Below are positions 7,288 to 13,871 of a stretch of 28,217 nucleotides of DNA, piece by piece. The notes beneath the pieces were generated by a model, which saw only the letters and a program-made list of their open reading frames with translations, had not been told where the DNA came from and made no database searches. Origin of the DNA: a virus; the IMG/VR virus record IMGVR_UViG_3300009149_000210, positions 1-28,217 of that record; one strand, written 5' to 3'. Position numbers and translations under genes: made by a program. Position 1 is the stretch's first letter. Each line of letters begins with the position of its first letter.

Positions 7288-8262
7288 ATGAGTGAAAAAG
7301 AAAATGTTGTCAATTTATTTGACATGGAAGCAGATGATTCTACAATGGATTTTCTGAACAAACGCAATGCAGCTGCCGATGGTATCTACAGAGCAAACCT
7401 AAAAGACGCTACTGATAAATCAAAAGGATATGTAGCAACAATTCGTTTCCTTCCTAATGTGTTGGAAGATGGTACACTTGGACAATCAGCGATTGAAAAA
7501 CATGTACATTACGCAAAATTACCTGATACACCTGATCTCCAGGGATATTATGATTCTTTAATCAATTTCGGTGAAAAATGTCCTCTTACTACTCTGTATT
7601 GGAAACTTAAAAATTCCAAGAATCAAGCAGAAGTTGAAAGAGCTGACTTAATTGGTCGTACTACTAAGTATTATTCTTATATCTTAGTGATTGAGGACGA
7701 ACAACATCCTGAGTTTGAAGGTAAAATTATGGTTTTCCCTTATGGTTTCAAAATTAAGGAAAAAATCAATAATGAAAGAACTGGTGAAAATGCTGATAAC
7801 AAAAAATGTAATGTTTTTGACCCTGCTAACGGTAAAGATTTCCGTCTTATCGTAAAAGAAGTTGGTGAATGGCCTAATTATGATTCTTCACAGTTTCGTA
7901 ATGTATCCCCACTTAAAATCTGGAACCAGGAAAAAGGTGTTTTTATTGAAACTCCTACTGAATGGGATGAAGATAGAGAAAAATTCTTAATCAAAAGTTC
8001 AAAGGTACAAAGTAAAGTAATGGCTTACTTACAAGAAAATGATGTAAATCTTGAAGATAATGCAGCTAAACCTTGGACAGAAGAAGATAAAGTAAAAGTA
8101 GAAAAGATTATCGCAATTCTTTCAGGTAAAGAATTTAGTATGGCTAAAGAATCTATTGATAATGCATCTACATCTACTTCTTCAACTGAATCACTTGATG
8201 ATACATCATTAGATGATAGTGACACAGATGATTTAGATGAATTCTTCGGTGACGATGATTAA
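7288..8262 (+). CDS. single-stranded DNA-binding protein, T4 gp32-like
   Basis: A 324-residue protein matching the gp32 family in order: a short basic N-terminal arm with NKRNAAADG (24-32), the core with TIRFLPN (51-57), the HVHY segment (72-75), GRTTKYYSYILVIED (123-137), FPYGFKIKEKI (150-160), WPNYDSS (195-201), and an acidic C-terminus (303-324, ending FFGDDD) that in T4 recruits replication partners. It coats ssDNA in replication, recombination and repair. The T4 zinc site (His and three Cys) is eroded: Cys98 in KCPL remains, but the following Cys positions are occupied by other residues, so this core probably folds without zinc. A strong terminator follows directly. Start is supported by MSEKENVVNLF and the leader. 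Confidence 0.9.
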   Translation: MSEKENVVNLFDMEADDSTMDFLNKRNAAADGIYRANLKDATDKSKGYVATIRFLPNVLEDGTLGQSAIEKHVHYAKLPDTPDLQGYYDSLINFGEKCPLTTLYWKLKNSKNQAEVERADLIGRTTKYYSYILVIEDEQHPEFEGKIMVFPYGFKIKEKINNERTGENADNKKCNVFDPANGKDFRLIVKEVGEWPNYDSSQFRNVSPLKIWNQEKGVFIETPTEWDEDREKFLIKSSKVQSKVMAYLQENDVNLEDNAAKPWTEEDKVKVEKIIAILSGKEFSMAKESIDNASTSTSSTESLDDTSLDDSDTDDLDEFFGDDD

Positions 8263-8284
8263 AAACTAAATATCACTAAATATC

Positions 8285-8314
8285 AAAGGAGATTAATTAA
8301 TTTTAATCTCCTTT
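8285..8314 (+). terminator. intrinsic terminator after the SSB gene
   Basis: AAAGGAGATTAA (8285-8296) pairs perfectly over 12 bp with TTAATCTCCTTT (8303-8314), loop of six, then more T residues. Confidence 0.9.
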
Positions 8315-8330
8315 TTTTATATATACAACT

Positions 8331-9134
8331 ATGATAACTAATTTTAATGAATATAATTTATTACAGGAAAATTTAATGCTTGAAGCAAGTAGTCTTACTA
8401 AGCTCGGTGTTCCTAGAGAAGTTATGCAACCTATCCAAAAAGATTTAGCTTTACCAAAAGATGCTGAATGGAAAAAGATGGATCATAAAAAAGATGTTAT
8501 TGATTATTTAAGAAAAGGTGATAAGAATTTATTCATACAAATAGCAATTGATTCTATTAAAGTGTTTGGATCATACCCTTCAATAAAAGGTGCAATGTAT
8601 TTCATTGATAATTATATTTATAGGGATACTGAATGGGCAGGTGAATTTGAAAAGTTGAAAAGGGAATACAAAACTATAACACAATTAGCAATTGATATAG
8701 ACCCCAGGACCAATATTTATAAATTAGAAAATGATTTTGAAATTAATAACCAGGGGAAAAGAAAAATGATTAAGAAAGAAACTTCGTTTATCGAATTTTC
8801 AGATAGATTTAAAACACAATTTCTACAAAATTTTGATAAAGTATTAAAAAGACTGTCAGGTGTAGATTTTACAAAAGCTAAAAGTAAGATAACAGATAAA
8901 GCTAAAAGAATAGCTGTAGAAAATAAATTACTAATAAAGGGTCTTGATAATCCCCTAAATGGACCAAATGGATTATCTATTTTAGATGAATTTTTATATA
9001 AATTCGAAGATGCATATTCAGAATACTTCGAAGAAAGGATTGACATACAAGAATTAACTAAATATTTTACATACGATAAAGTGATGACGATGTTTATGTA
9101 TTACATATACACAGGTAAAATACTAGTTAATTAA
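8331..9134 (+). CDS. hypothetical protein with capsid-targeting-like N-terminus
   Basis: A 267-residue soluble, helix-rich protein. Its first residues, MITNFNEYNLLQENLMLEA, fit the F-x-x-Y/F tag found at the start of six proteins at 23.7-28.2 kb and in T4 internal proteins (MKTYQEFIAEA). L-Q-E at 11-13 would be a T4 gp21-type cleavage site. Residues 25-260 show no known motif; there is a Lys-rich stretch near 135-150 (NNQGKRKMIKKE), compatible with DNA contact inside a head. The gene stands alone between the SSB terminator and the gp62-like candidate. I infer an internal head protein; the body of the protein is not recognised. Confidence 0.6.
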   Translation: MITNFNEYNLLQENLMLEASSLTKLGVPREVMQPIQKDLALPKDAEWKKMDHKKDVIDYLRKGDKNLFIQIAIDSIKVFGSYPSIKGAMYFIDNYIYRDTEWAGEFEKLKREYKTITQLAIDIDPRTNIYKLENDFEINNQGKRKMIKKETSFIEFSDRFKTQFLQNFDKVLKRLSGVDFTKAKSKITDKAKRIAVENKLLIKGLDNPLNGPNGLSILDEFLYKFEDAYSEYFEERIDIQELTKYFTYDKVMTMFMYYIYTGKILVN

Positions 9135-9185
9135 TTAAACAAAAAGGGATTATTAACATATATTATATAAAATTACATTTATTGT

Positions 9186-9590
9186 ATGCAATATGATTTA
9201 AGACATATCGGGGATTTTATATTTAAACAGAAGGATAAATATAAAGACTTATCTGATGAAGATAAAGAAAAGTTCTTTTTTATAATGAATAGGAAGTTAG
9301 CTAGGAAATATCCAAAACATGCTCAATTCTTCAATAATAAGGTTGTGGATAAATCAAGTGCATTAGATATCTGGTATTATTTCTTTATTAAACAAAGAAC
9401 TTTAGACATACCACAATGGTATTGGTTTAAGATGACAAATAAGAAAGAAAAAGGATTATTGAAAAAAGAAGAAAGGGAATTCTTAATGGAATTTTACGAT
9501 CTTCGAAATGATGATGTAGAGTTTTTAGTAAAACATTATCCAGAAGAAGTAATAGATGAAATGAAAAAATTTAAAAAGTTCGGAAAATGA
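9186..9590 (+). CDS. possible clamp-loader small subunit (gp62-like)
   Basis: A 134-residue protein. The pattern FFFIMNRKLARKYPKHAQFFN at 29-50, then an LDIWYYFFIKQRT helix, a W-Y-W (77-79 region), and a C-terminal FLMEFYDLRNDDVEFL segment follows the order I know from gp62-type subunits of T4-like phages (F-x-N-R-x-L, P, A-x-x-x-N, D-x-x-Y, W, Y-x-x-S). gp62 works with gp44 to load the sliding clamp on DNA. Its position after the SSB gene and a promoter-poor overlap with the next gene (ATGA) support a replication unit. Sequence in this family varies greatly, so this is a moderate-confidence guess. Confidence 0.5.
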   Translation: MQYDLRHIGDFIFKQKDKYKDLSDEDKEKFFFIMNRKLARKYPKHAQFFNNKVVDKSSALDIWYYFFIKQRTLDIPQWYWFKMTNKKEKGLLKKEEREFLMEFYDLRNDDVEFLVKHYPEEVIDEMKKFKKFGK

Positions 9591-9862
9591 ACAGGTTAAA
9601 AGATTTATATAACCATATAAGAACGAATGGGTGCTGTACATTCAAACCCGTTGTTGATATTGATATAAATTATTTATACCTTAAAGACAATAAGGGAACT
9701 AAGATTTATTACGATGAAGAAGAAGAATGCTTTAAAGTAAAATGTAGAATCAAATGTATCAAAGATGATAATTCTATAACATTCTTAGAAGAACCCGTTT
9801 ATATGGATTTATTCGCAAAAGAAAAATCCGATGTAGTATCAATCCTTAAAAGTAGATTCTAA
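9587..9862 (+). CDS. hypothetical small protein
   Basis: A 91-residue protein starting in an ATGA overlap with the gp62-like gene, so the two are probably translationally coupled. It contains GCCTFKPVVDIDINYLYL (15-32) and C-F-K-V-K-C-R-I-K-C (46-55 region), giving five Cys that could bind metal, although spacing is not that of a known finger. Mostly beta-strand-like. No family recognised. Confidence 0.6.
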   Translation: MNRLKDLYNHIRTNGCCTFKPVVDIDINYLYLKDNKGTKIYYDEEEECFKVKCRIKCIKDDNSITFLEEPVYMDLFAKEKSDVVSILKSRF

Positions 9863-10065
9863 TGTATGTAGATTCTTTACCTATGACAATTAATGATAAA
9901 GACCTTTCAAAAGGAAAAACCTTAATGGAATTAACCGAAGAAGATTTAATTCAGGTACGTGAAAAATATGGTGATGAAACATTTAAATTAATAATGGAAT
10001 CACGAAAGGAAAGAAATACAGAATTACGTAAAGTTAAAATCGAAAATATTTTGAATCGTCAATAA
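9862..10065 (+). CDS. hypothetical small protein
   Basis: A 67-residue protein whose ATG shares its A with the preceding stop (TAATG), so coupling is likely. It is charged and helical: LMELTEEDLIQVREKYGDET (27-46) then a Lys/Arg/Glu tail. The promoter for the next gene overlaps its last codons (TTTTG at 10049-10053). No motif is recognised. Confidence 0.6.
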   Translation: MYVDSLPMTINDKDLSKGKTLMELTEEDLIQVREKYGDETFKLIMESRKERNTELRKVKIENILNRQ

Positions 10066-10080
10066 TTTTTATTATATTTA
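10050..10080 (+). promoter_or_regulatory. Bacteroidota-type promoter (TTTG-N19-TATATTTA)
   Basis: TTTG at 10050-10053, 19 bases, TATATTTA at 10073-10080. The last base differs from the TAnnTTTG consensus. It lies 24 bases before the ATG at 10104. Confidence 0.55.
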
Positions 10081-10103
10081 CCAAATTAACCAATAATATT
10101 GTT

Positions 10104-10517
10104 ATGCAAGATTATAAAGCGGAACGATTAGCTAAACAAAAAGTAGATAAACTTCGTCAAGAATTTAAGGATGATAGTATTCGTTGTGGATATAAAACAA
10201 TGAATACAGGTGATGAATATTGGGAACTACATAGGAAGGAAGTTGAAAAGCACGATGATATTGATTTTATTGATATCGAAAAACCGATATACTTTAAAAT
10301 AACTGATAAGCAATACTTCTTTGATCCTAATAATGCAAAACAGTTAAAGAAACACCTGGAACATGGATTGAACGAGTTGTTAGAAGGTGCTGAAGCATTA
10401 ATTGATGCTATAAACGATCTCAACATAAAAACTGCTAATACAGATGGTGAAAGACTTTTTGTTGAAAGAAAGATAAAAATAAGAGAATTGATGGTTAAAT
10501 CAGGAAAGATAGATTAA
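10104..10517 (+). CDS. hypothetical protein
   Basis: A 137-residue soluble, charged protein. An N-terminal helix (KAERLAKQKVDKLRQEF, 4-20) leads to a mixed section with DIDFIDIEKPIYFKITDKQYF, then a long helical part, QLKKHLEHGLNELLEGAEAL (79-98). It may oligomerise through the helices, but no family is recognised. It has its own promoter and is followed after 36 bases by the receiver-domain gene, possibly on the same transcript. Confidence 0.6.
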   Translation: MQDYKAERLAKQKVDKLRQEFKDDSIRCGYKTMNTGDEYWELHRKEVEKHDDIDFIDIEKPIYFKITDKQYFFDPNNAKQLKKHLEHGLNELLEGAEALIDAINDLNIKTANTDGERLFVERKIKIRELMVKSGKID

Positions 10518-10523
10518 TATATA
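10514..10523 (+). promoter_or_regulatory. TTAATATATA motif before the receiver gene
   Basis: TTAATATATA overlaps the preceding stop and lies 31 bases before the ATG at 10554. It is a near copy of the TTTAATATATA element described at 524 and 15289. Confidence 0.25.
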
Positions 10524-10553
10524 TTGTAAGAAAAATAAAACAAATAATTAATT

Positions 10554-10907
10554 ATGAATATATTAGTCGTAGATGATAACCCAACAAACAGACTTCTTTT
10601 GAAGTATATGGTCGAATCAGAAGGTCATAGTGTTGTTGAAGCTGAAGATGGAAAATGTGCAGTTGAATTTGTTAAAGAAAACGAATTTGATTTAGTATTT
10701 ATGGATATGATGATGCCCGTTATGAATGGGTATGTAGCAACTAAGCATATTAAAGAAATATACCCCAATCTTCCTGTATATGTTGTTTCAGCATATAAGA
10801 TAGAAGATTTCCCTGCTGATTGGCATAGTGTAGATTACGAAGATGTATTATCAAAACCAGTATCAATAGGTACTATTGCAGATATACTACACAAACACAA
10901 TGTGTAA
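10554..10907 (+). CDS. stand-alone response-regulator receiver (CheY-like)
   Basis: A 117-residue single-domain receiver. All catalytic positions are present: acidic pair Asp7-Asp8 (VVDDN), phosphoacceptor Asp51 in VFMDMMMPVMNG, Ser79 at the Thr/Ser switch position in VVSAY, and Lys101 in LSKPV. There is no output domain, so it should act by protein contact, as CheY or Spo0F do, or as a phosphate sink for host histidine kinases. Full conservation argues for an active protein. The leader is A-rich (AAAAATAAAACAAATAATTAATT). The gene sits among replication genes. Domain identity is secure; its partner is unknown. Confidence 0.93.
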   Translation: MNILVVDDNPTNRLLLKYMVESEGHSVVEAEDGKCAVEFVKENEFDLVFMDMMMPVMNGYVATKHIKEIYPNLPVYVVSAYKIEDFPADWHSVDYEDVLSKPVSIGTIADILHKHNV

Positions 10908-10937
10908 TTTTTTTATTAACTTTTTAAATTCGGATTA

Positions 10938-11711
10938 ATGTTAAATTTATTTTTAAAATTGGAATCTGGTCAACAATTAAGGTTACTACCATTTAATGAA
11001 GATTCATTTTATGATAAATCTATTATGTGGTATTGTCAAAAACTACAAAAATATTTTGTATATAATGATACATCACTTATAGATTTTGAACACAGGGAAA
11101 AGGTATATCGTAATATAAAATACCACTTGCCTGTAGAATATAAGGATGAAATCTATTTCATTAAAATAGGTAGGAAGATAAAAGATATGATAGATAAAAT
11201 TATATCTGATAATGATTTTAAAGTTTCTGATTTTTTAAAATATGATATTTTATTAAATGTTAAAGTTACAAAAGTTCAAATCAGTACAGGGGTTATTGTG
11301 CCTAATTATGATGAATGTTCCATTAGTGTGAAAAGTGCAAATGATTATTGGGAATTTTTTAAAACACCACAATATGCAACCATTAAAGAAATGTATGATA
11401 AATACATAAATAATATGCAATTAGTAAAATCCCCAAAAATATTAAATTATTTAAATGATAATAATTTATTAGAACCAGCATATCAGTTTTTGATGAGATC
11501 ATCAAAGATAAATGATATAAGAAGTCGTAAAGTAAACACAACTAAAACGAAACTTTGGAACCAGGTAATTAATATGGTTGGTGAAACAGCAAACGAAAAT
11601 GACCATATAGAAGATATTGGATATTTAGATAAAAATGAAGATAATGAAAATGTTCATCAATTTATGGTGGATGGTTATTTATTTGAAATTAAAATAGTAG
11701 ATGATGTCTAA
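10938..11711 (+). CDS. diverged gp32-like (OB-fold) protein, second SSB candidate
   Basis: A 257-residue protein that shows, in order, the landmarks of the SSB at 7288. QQLRLLPFN (12-20) corresponds to ATIRFLPN. The next match is EIYFIKIGRKIKDMI (71-85) to IMVFPYGFKIKEKI, and then ILLNVKV to FRLIVKEV. VPNYDECS (121-128) corresponds to WPNYDSS. The interval from the KIK segment to PNYD is the same in both, 36-37 residues. The last 20 residues are acidic at first (EDNEN, 234-238) but end in a beta strand, unlike the gp32 tail. It could bind ssDNA or RNA, or regulate the main SSB. It follows the receiver gene by 30 bases. The match was made by eye, so it remains a hypothesis. Confidence 0.55.
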   Translation: MLNLFLKLESGQQLRLLPFNEDSFYDKSIMWYCQKLQKYFVYNDTSLIDFEHREKVYRNIKYHLPVEYKDEIYFIKIGRKIKDMIDKIISDNDFKVSDFLKYDILLNVKVTKVQISTGVIVPNYDECSISVKSANDYWEFFKTPQYATIKEMYDKYINNMQLVKSPKILNYLNDNNLLEPAYQFLMRSSKINDIRSRKVNTTKTKLWNQVINMVGETANENDHIEDIGYLDKNEDNENVHQFMVDGYLFEIKIVDDV

Positions 11712-11862
11712 TAAATTATGTGGACATTTTAATTATTTTCGTGTTTATAATTATAAGGAAGGTGATTATAAATGTTGTAATTGTGAAAAAATACTAAACG
11801 AATATGATAGAAATATAATAGATAGAAATAAAAAATTAATTAAAATATTAACTAAAATATAA
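11704..11862 (+). CDS. mini zinc-binding protein (C-x-H ... C-x2-C), 52 aa
   Basis: A 52-residue ORF starting inside the end of the preceding gene (8-base overlap). It carries C-G-H at 6-8 and C-C-N-C at 24-27, that is C-x-H-x15-C-x2-C, a zinc-ribbon or finger-like arrangement, followed by a basic helix (DRNKKLIKILTKI). The overlap, the intact frame filling the gap up to 11862 and the ligand pattern argue that it is real. A similar pattern appears at 13210-13380. Its target is not known. Confidence 0.6.
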   Translation: MSNKLCGHFNYFRVYNYKEGDYKCCNCEKILNEYDRNIIDRNKKLIKILTKI

Positions 11863-11866
11863 CAAA

Positions 11867-12997
11867 ATGGGAAGTTTTTATAGTACATGTTCAATAACTG
11901 ATCTATCAATAGTTGATGGTGATGAAATGTATATGCAATTATTGTTACCTACCTGGGTAACTAATCCACATAGTATTGATGGAGAAAAAATTGGGTGTGG
12001 TGAAAAAGGATTAAGAGTTTCTAATGAAGGACCACTTGGTGAATGGGTTCCATTTGGTTTCCCGATTGAAGGTCATTATGCTGATTATGGTGATATTGAT
12101 GGAGTTAAACCATCACGAAATATTCAAATGTTAGAAGAATTTTTCGGTATACCGATACAATCTATTATAGCTTGTGCAACTGATGATCGTTGGTATAAGC
12201 ATAGTTATAAACCTATGATAGAAGATAAAGAAAAAGAAGAATATAAAGGTCAATGGAAATCGTGGACTGTTGCTGATAATAAAATGAAGCATATTGGACT
12301 TCTTAAAAAGTTAACGGTGACTTATTTCAATAAAGCACATTATGATTATCTATCTACAAATAGATTAGGTCATGATTCATATTCGATTAAAGAAAGAACT
12401 ACTCGGATGAAAACGATGATTGAGCTTCTTCCTGAACTAGAAAAAGCTAGACCGAAATCAGGTAATGAAAAGAAAAATATAACCCTTGTTGATGTCACGG
12501 ATGAACTAAGAAAAAAATACGAAGTTATCAAAAGTATGAAAGGTGATGACGAAGATTTTGATGAAATGATTGTCGATATGGAAAACTATAGAACAGGAAG
12601 TTGGTGGAAGCGAGAATGGGATTATAAATTTTATATTCCAAGTATTGCTAAAAACGATATGTTCAAATTACTCCCTATTAGTCCATTAGACGAAGATGAA
12701 ATAGTAAAGCAATATATTTTTATTATTAATATAATGGAATTGTATAAGGTTCTTAGACCATCTTATTATGGATCACAACAAAATAACTTTGATGCGTATG
12801 CTGAATTTCATAAATTTTCTACTGAATTAGTAAGTAAAAAGAAAATGGAAATAAAAGCTGATACTATCGCACAGGAAATAGGTTGGATTTTAAATGATAG
12901 ATTAAAGGGTGTTTCTAATAAAGAACTTGCTGATGCAATCAAAAACGATATTAAAGAAGGTTTAGAAGAAGGATATGGAATCACTATAAAAATTTAA
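11867..12997 (+). CDS. conserved phage protein with MGSF-x-TC start
   Basis: A 376-residue soluble protein. The beginning, MGSFYSTCSITDLSIVDGDE, followed by GEWVPFGFPIEGHYADYGDI (57-76), matches a family I remember from many large phages: MGSF-N-x-T-C, then G-D, then W-x-P, then G-x-Y-x-D-Y-G. Its function is unknown there as well. The middle part is charged (residues 115-250), and WWKREWDYKFYIPS (about 245-258) precedes a helical end. No enzymatic motif is visible. The A-rich TATAACAAA leader fits the other genes. The mini zinc protein lies 4 bases upstream and the next gene 3 bases downstream, so an operon is likely. Confidence 0.7.
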   Translation: MGSFYSTCSITDLSIVDGDEMYMQLLLPTWVTNPHSIDGEKIGCGEKGLRVSNEGPLGEWVPFGFPIEGHYADYGDIDGVKPSRNIQMLEEFFGIPIQSIIACATDDRWYKHSYKPMIEDKEKEEYKGQWKSWTVADNKMKHIGLLKKLTVTYFNKAHYDYLSTNRLGHDSYSIKERTTRMKTMIELLPELEKARPKSGNEKKNITLVDVTDELRKKYEVIKSMKGDDEDFDEMIVDMENYRTGSWWKREWDYKFYIPSIAKNDMFKLLPISPLDEDEIVKQYIFIINIMELYKVLRPSYYGSQQNNFDAYAEFHKFSTELVSKKKMEIKADTIAQEIGWILNDRLKGVSNKELADAIKNDIKEGLEEGYGITIKI

Positions 12998-13000
12998 ATT

Positions 13001-13210
13001 ATGGAAGTAGACACAAAACATGGAATACTAAAAGACACACTTGAAAGTTTAGAACAAATGGGTGCAAAATACCATAAGTGTGATGGTGAAAGGATTTTCT
13101 TTATCGTCAGTAAAGATTCTAAACTTCAAAAGGACTCCAAAGAGCTCCAGGGTGTAAAGGATTTTATGCAATCACAGTTTGGATACAAGTTAATGGTTGG
13201 ATACAAATAA
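13001..13210 (+). CDS. hypothetical small protein
   Basis: A 69-residue protein, three bases after the previous stop. ILKDTLESLEQMGAKYHKCD (9-28) looks like a helix and turn, followed by a beta strand (RIFFIVSK) and another helix (KELQGVKDFMQSQFGY). This alpha-beta layout is compact and plausible, but no family is recognised. Its stop overlaps the start of the next small gene (TAATG). Confidence 0.55.
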   Translation: MEVDTKHGILKDTLESLEQMGAKYHKCDGERIFFIVSKDSKLQKDSKELQGVKDFMQSQFGYKLMVGYK

Positions 13211-13380
13211 TGTATGTCTGTGACCATAACAATGCTTATTTCTTTCACGATAATGCACCAGCATATTGTGATGAATGTGGTAGTTATGTAGATGGAAATA
13301 GAGTCTTTGTAAAAGGTAAGAAATATCTATTGAAAGAAAGAAAAATGAAAATGGATAAAATATTAAAAAATGAATCCTAA
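13210..13380 (+). CDS. mini zinc-binding protein (C-x-H ... C-x2-C), 56 aa
   Basis: A 56-residue ORF starting in a TAATG overlap with the preceding gene. C-D-H (4-6) and C-D-E-C (20-23) form C-x-H-x13-C-x2-C, much like the 52-residue protein at 11704. A basic C-terminus (VKGKKYLLKERKMKMDK) follows. Its end overlaps the next gene by 11 bases in another frame. Tight packing on both sides supports coding. Confidence 0.6.
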   Translation: MYVCDHNNAYFFHDNAPAYCDECGSYVDGNRVFVKGKKYLLKERKMKMDKILKNES

Positions 13381-13663
13381 AAATATAACATCAAAACAAT
13401 TAAGGATTTATTGTGAATATATCATGGAACATTATATGATGATTAATCCTTATTATGAAGATAGTGGGGTTTATCATCAATTAAAAGGATATTTAGATAC
13501 TGGTGAAGTAAAAGGGTTGATTTATAAAAATACCAAACGAGAAATTAAAGGAGAATGGTTAGGAATGATGGCAAGAAAAGTAAATATTTTCTATAATAAT
13601 CACGAAGAAACGATTAAACTTTATGTGAGAAAAAAGAAAATGGATAAACTATTAGGAAATTAA
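13370..13663 (+). CDS. hypothetical basic protein
   Basis: A 97-residue protein, overlapping the previous gene by 11 bases. It is basic and helical with several Tyr and Met residues (LRIYCEYIMEHYMMINPYYE, 12-31) and a Lys/Arg-rich end (YVRKKKMDKLLGN). It might contact nucleic acid. I recognise no family. Confidence 0.55.
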   Translation: MNPKNITSKQLRIYCEYIMEHYMMINPYYEDSGVYHQLKGYLDTGEVKGLIYKNTKREIKGEWLGMMARKVNIFYNNHEETIKLYVRKKKMDKLLGN

Positions 13664-13675
13664 ATAATATATAAT

Positions 13676-13683
13676 TATCTTTG
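13676..13683 (+). promoter_or_regulatory. TATCTTTG, -7 box giving a near-leaderless start
   Basis: TATCTTTG matches TAnnTTTG exactly and ends 4 bases before the ATG at 13688. There is no clear TTG 19-20 bases upstream (TTAGG is the closest). A transcript from this box would have almost no leader. Confidence 0.4.
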
Positions 13684-13687
13684 TAAG

Positions 13688-13858
13688 ATGAAAAAGCAAC
13701 TAAAATGTGACCATTGTGGTACAAGAAATCCTGAAACCTTTCCGGGTGGAAGATTAACAAAATGTTGTGCAGTCACAGAACGTGAACGAGGTTGTTATTC
13801 TGTTAAAGATGAAAACGGAAAACAATTTTACGCACTAGGTAAAACTTGGGAAATATAA
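13688..13858 (+). CDS. mini zinc-binding protein (C-x2-C ... CC), 56 aa
   Basis: A 56-residue ORF just after a TATCTTTG box. C-D-H-C at 7-10, a C-C pair at 26-27 and Cys36 could bind one zinc ion. Basic residues (GGRLTK, ERERG) lie between the pairs, and the end (FYALGKTWEI) is beta-like. The frame fills the gap between 13663 and RtcB exactly, ending 13 bases before the RtcB ATG. No family name can be given. Confidence 0.6.
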   Translation: MKKQLKCDHCGTRNPETFPGGRLTKCCAVTERERGCYSVKDENGKQFYALGKTWEI

Positions 13859-13871
13859 ATAAATAGAAATA

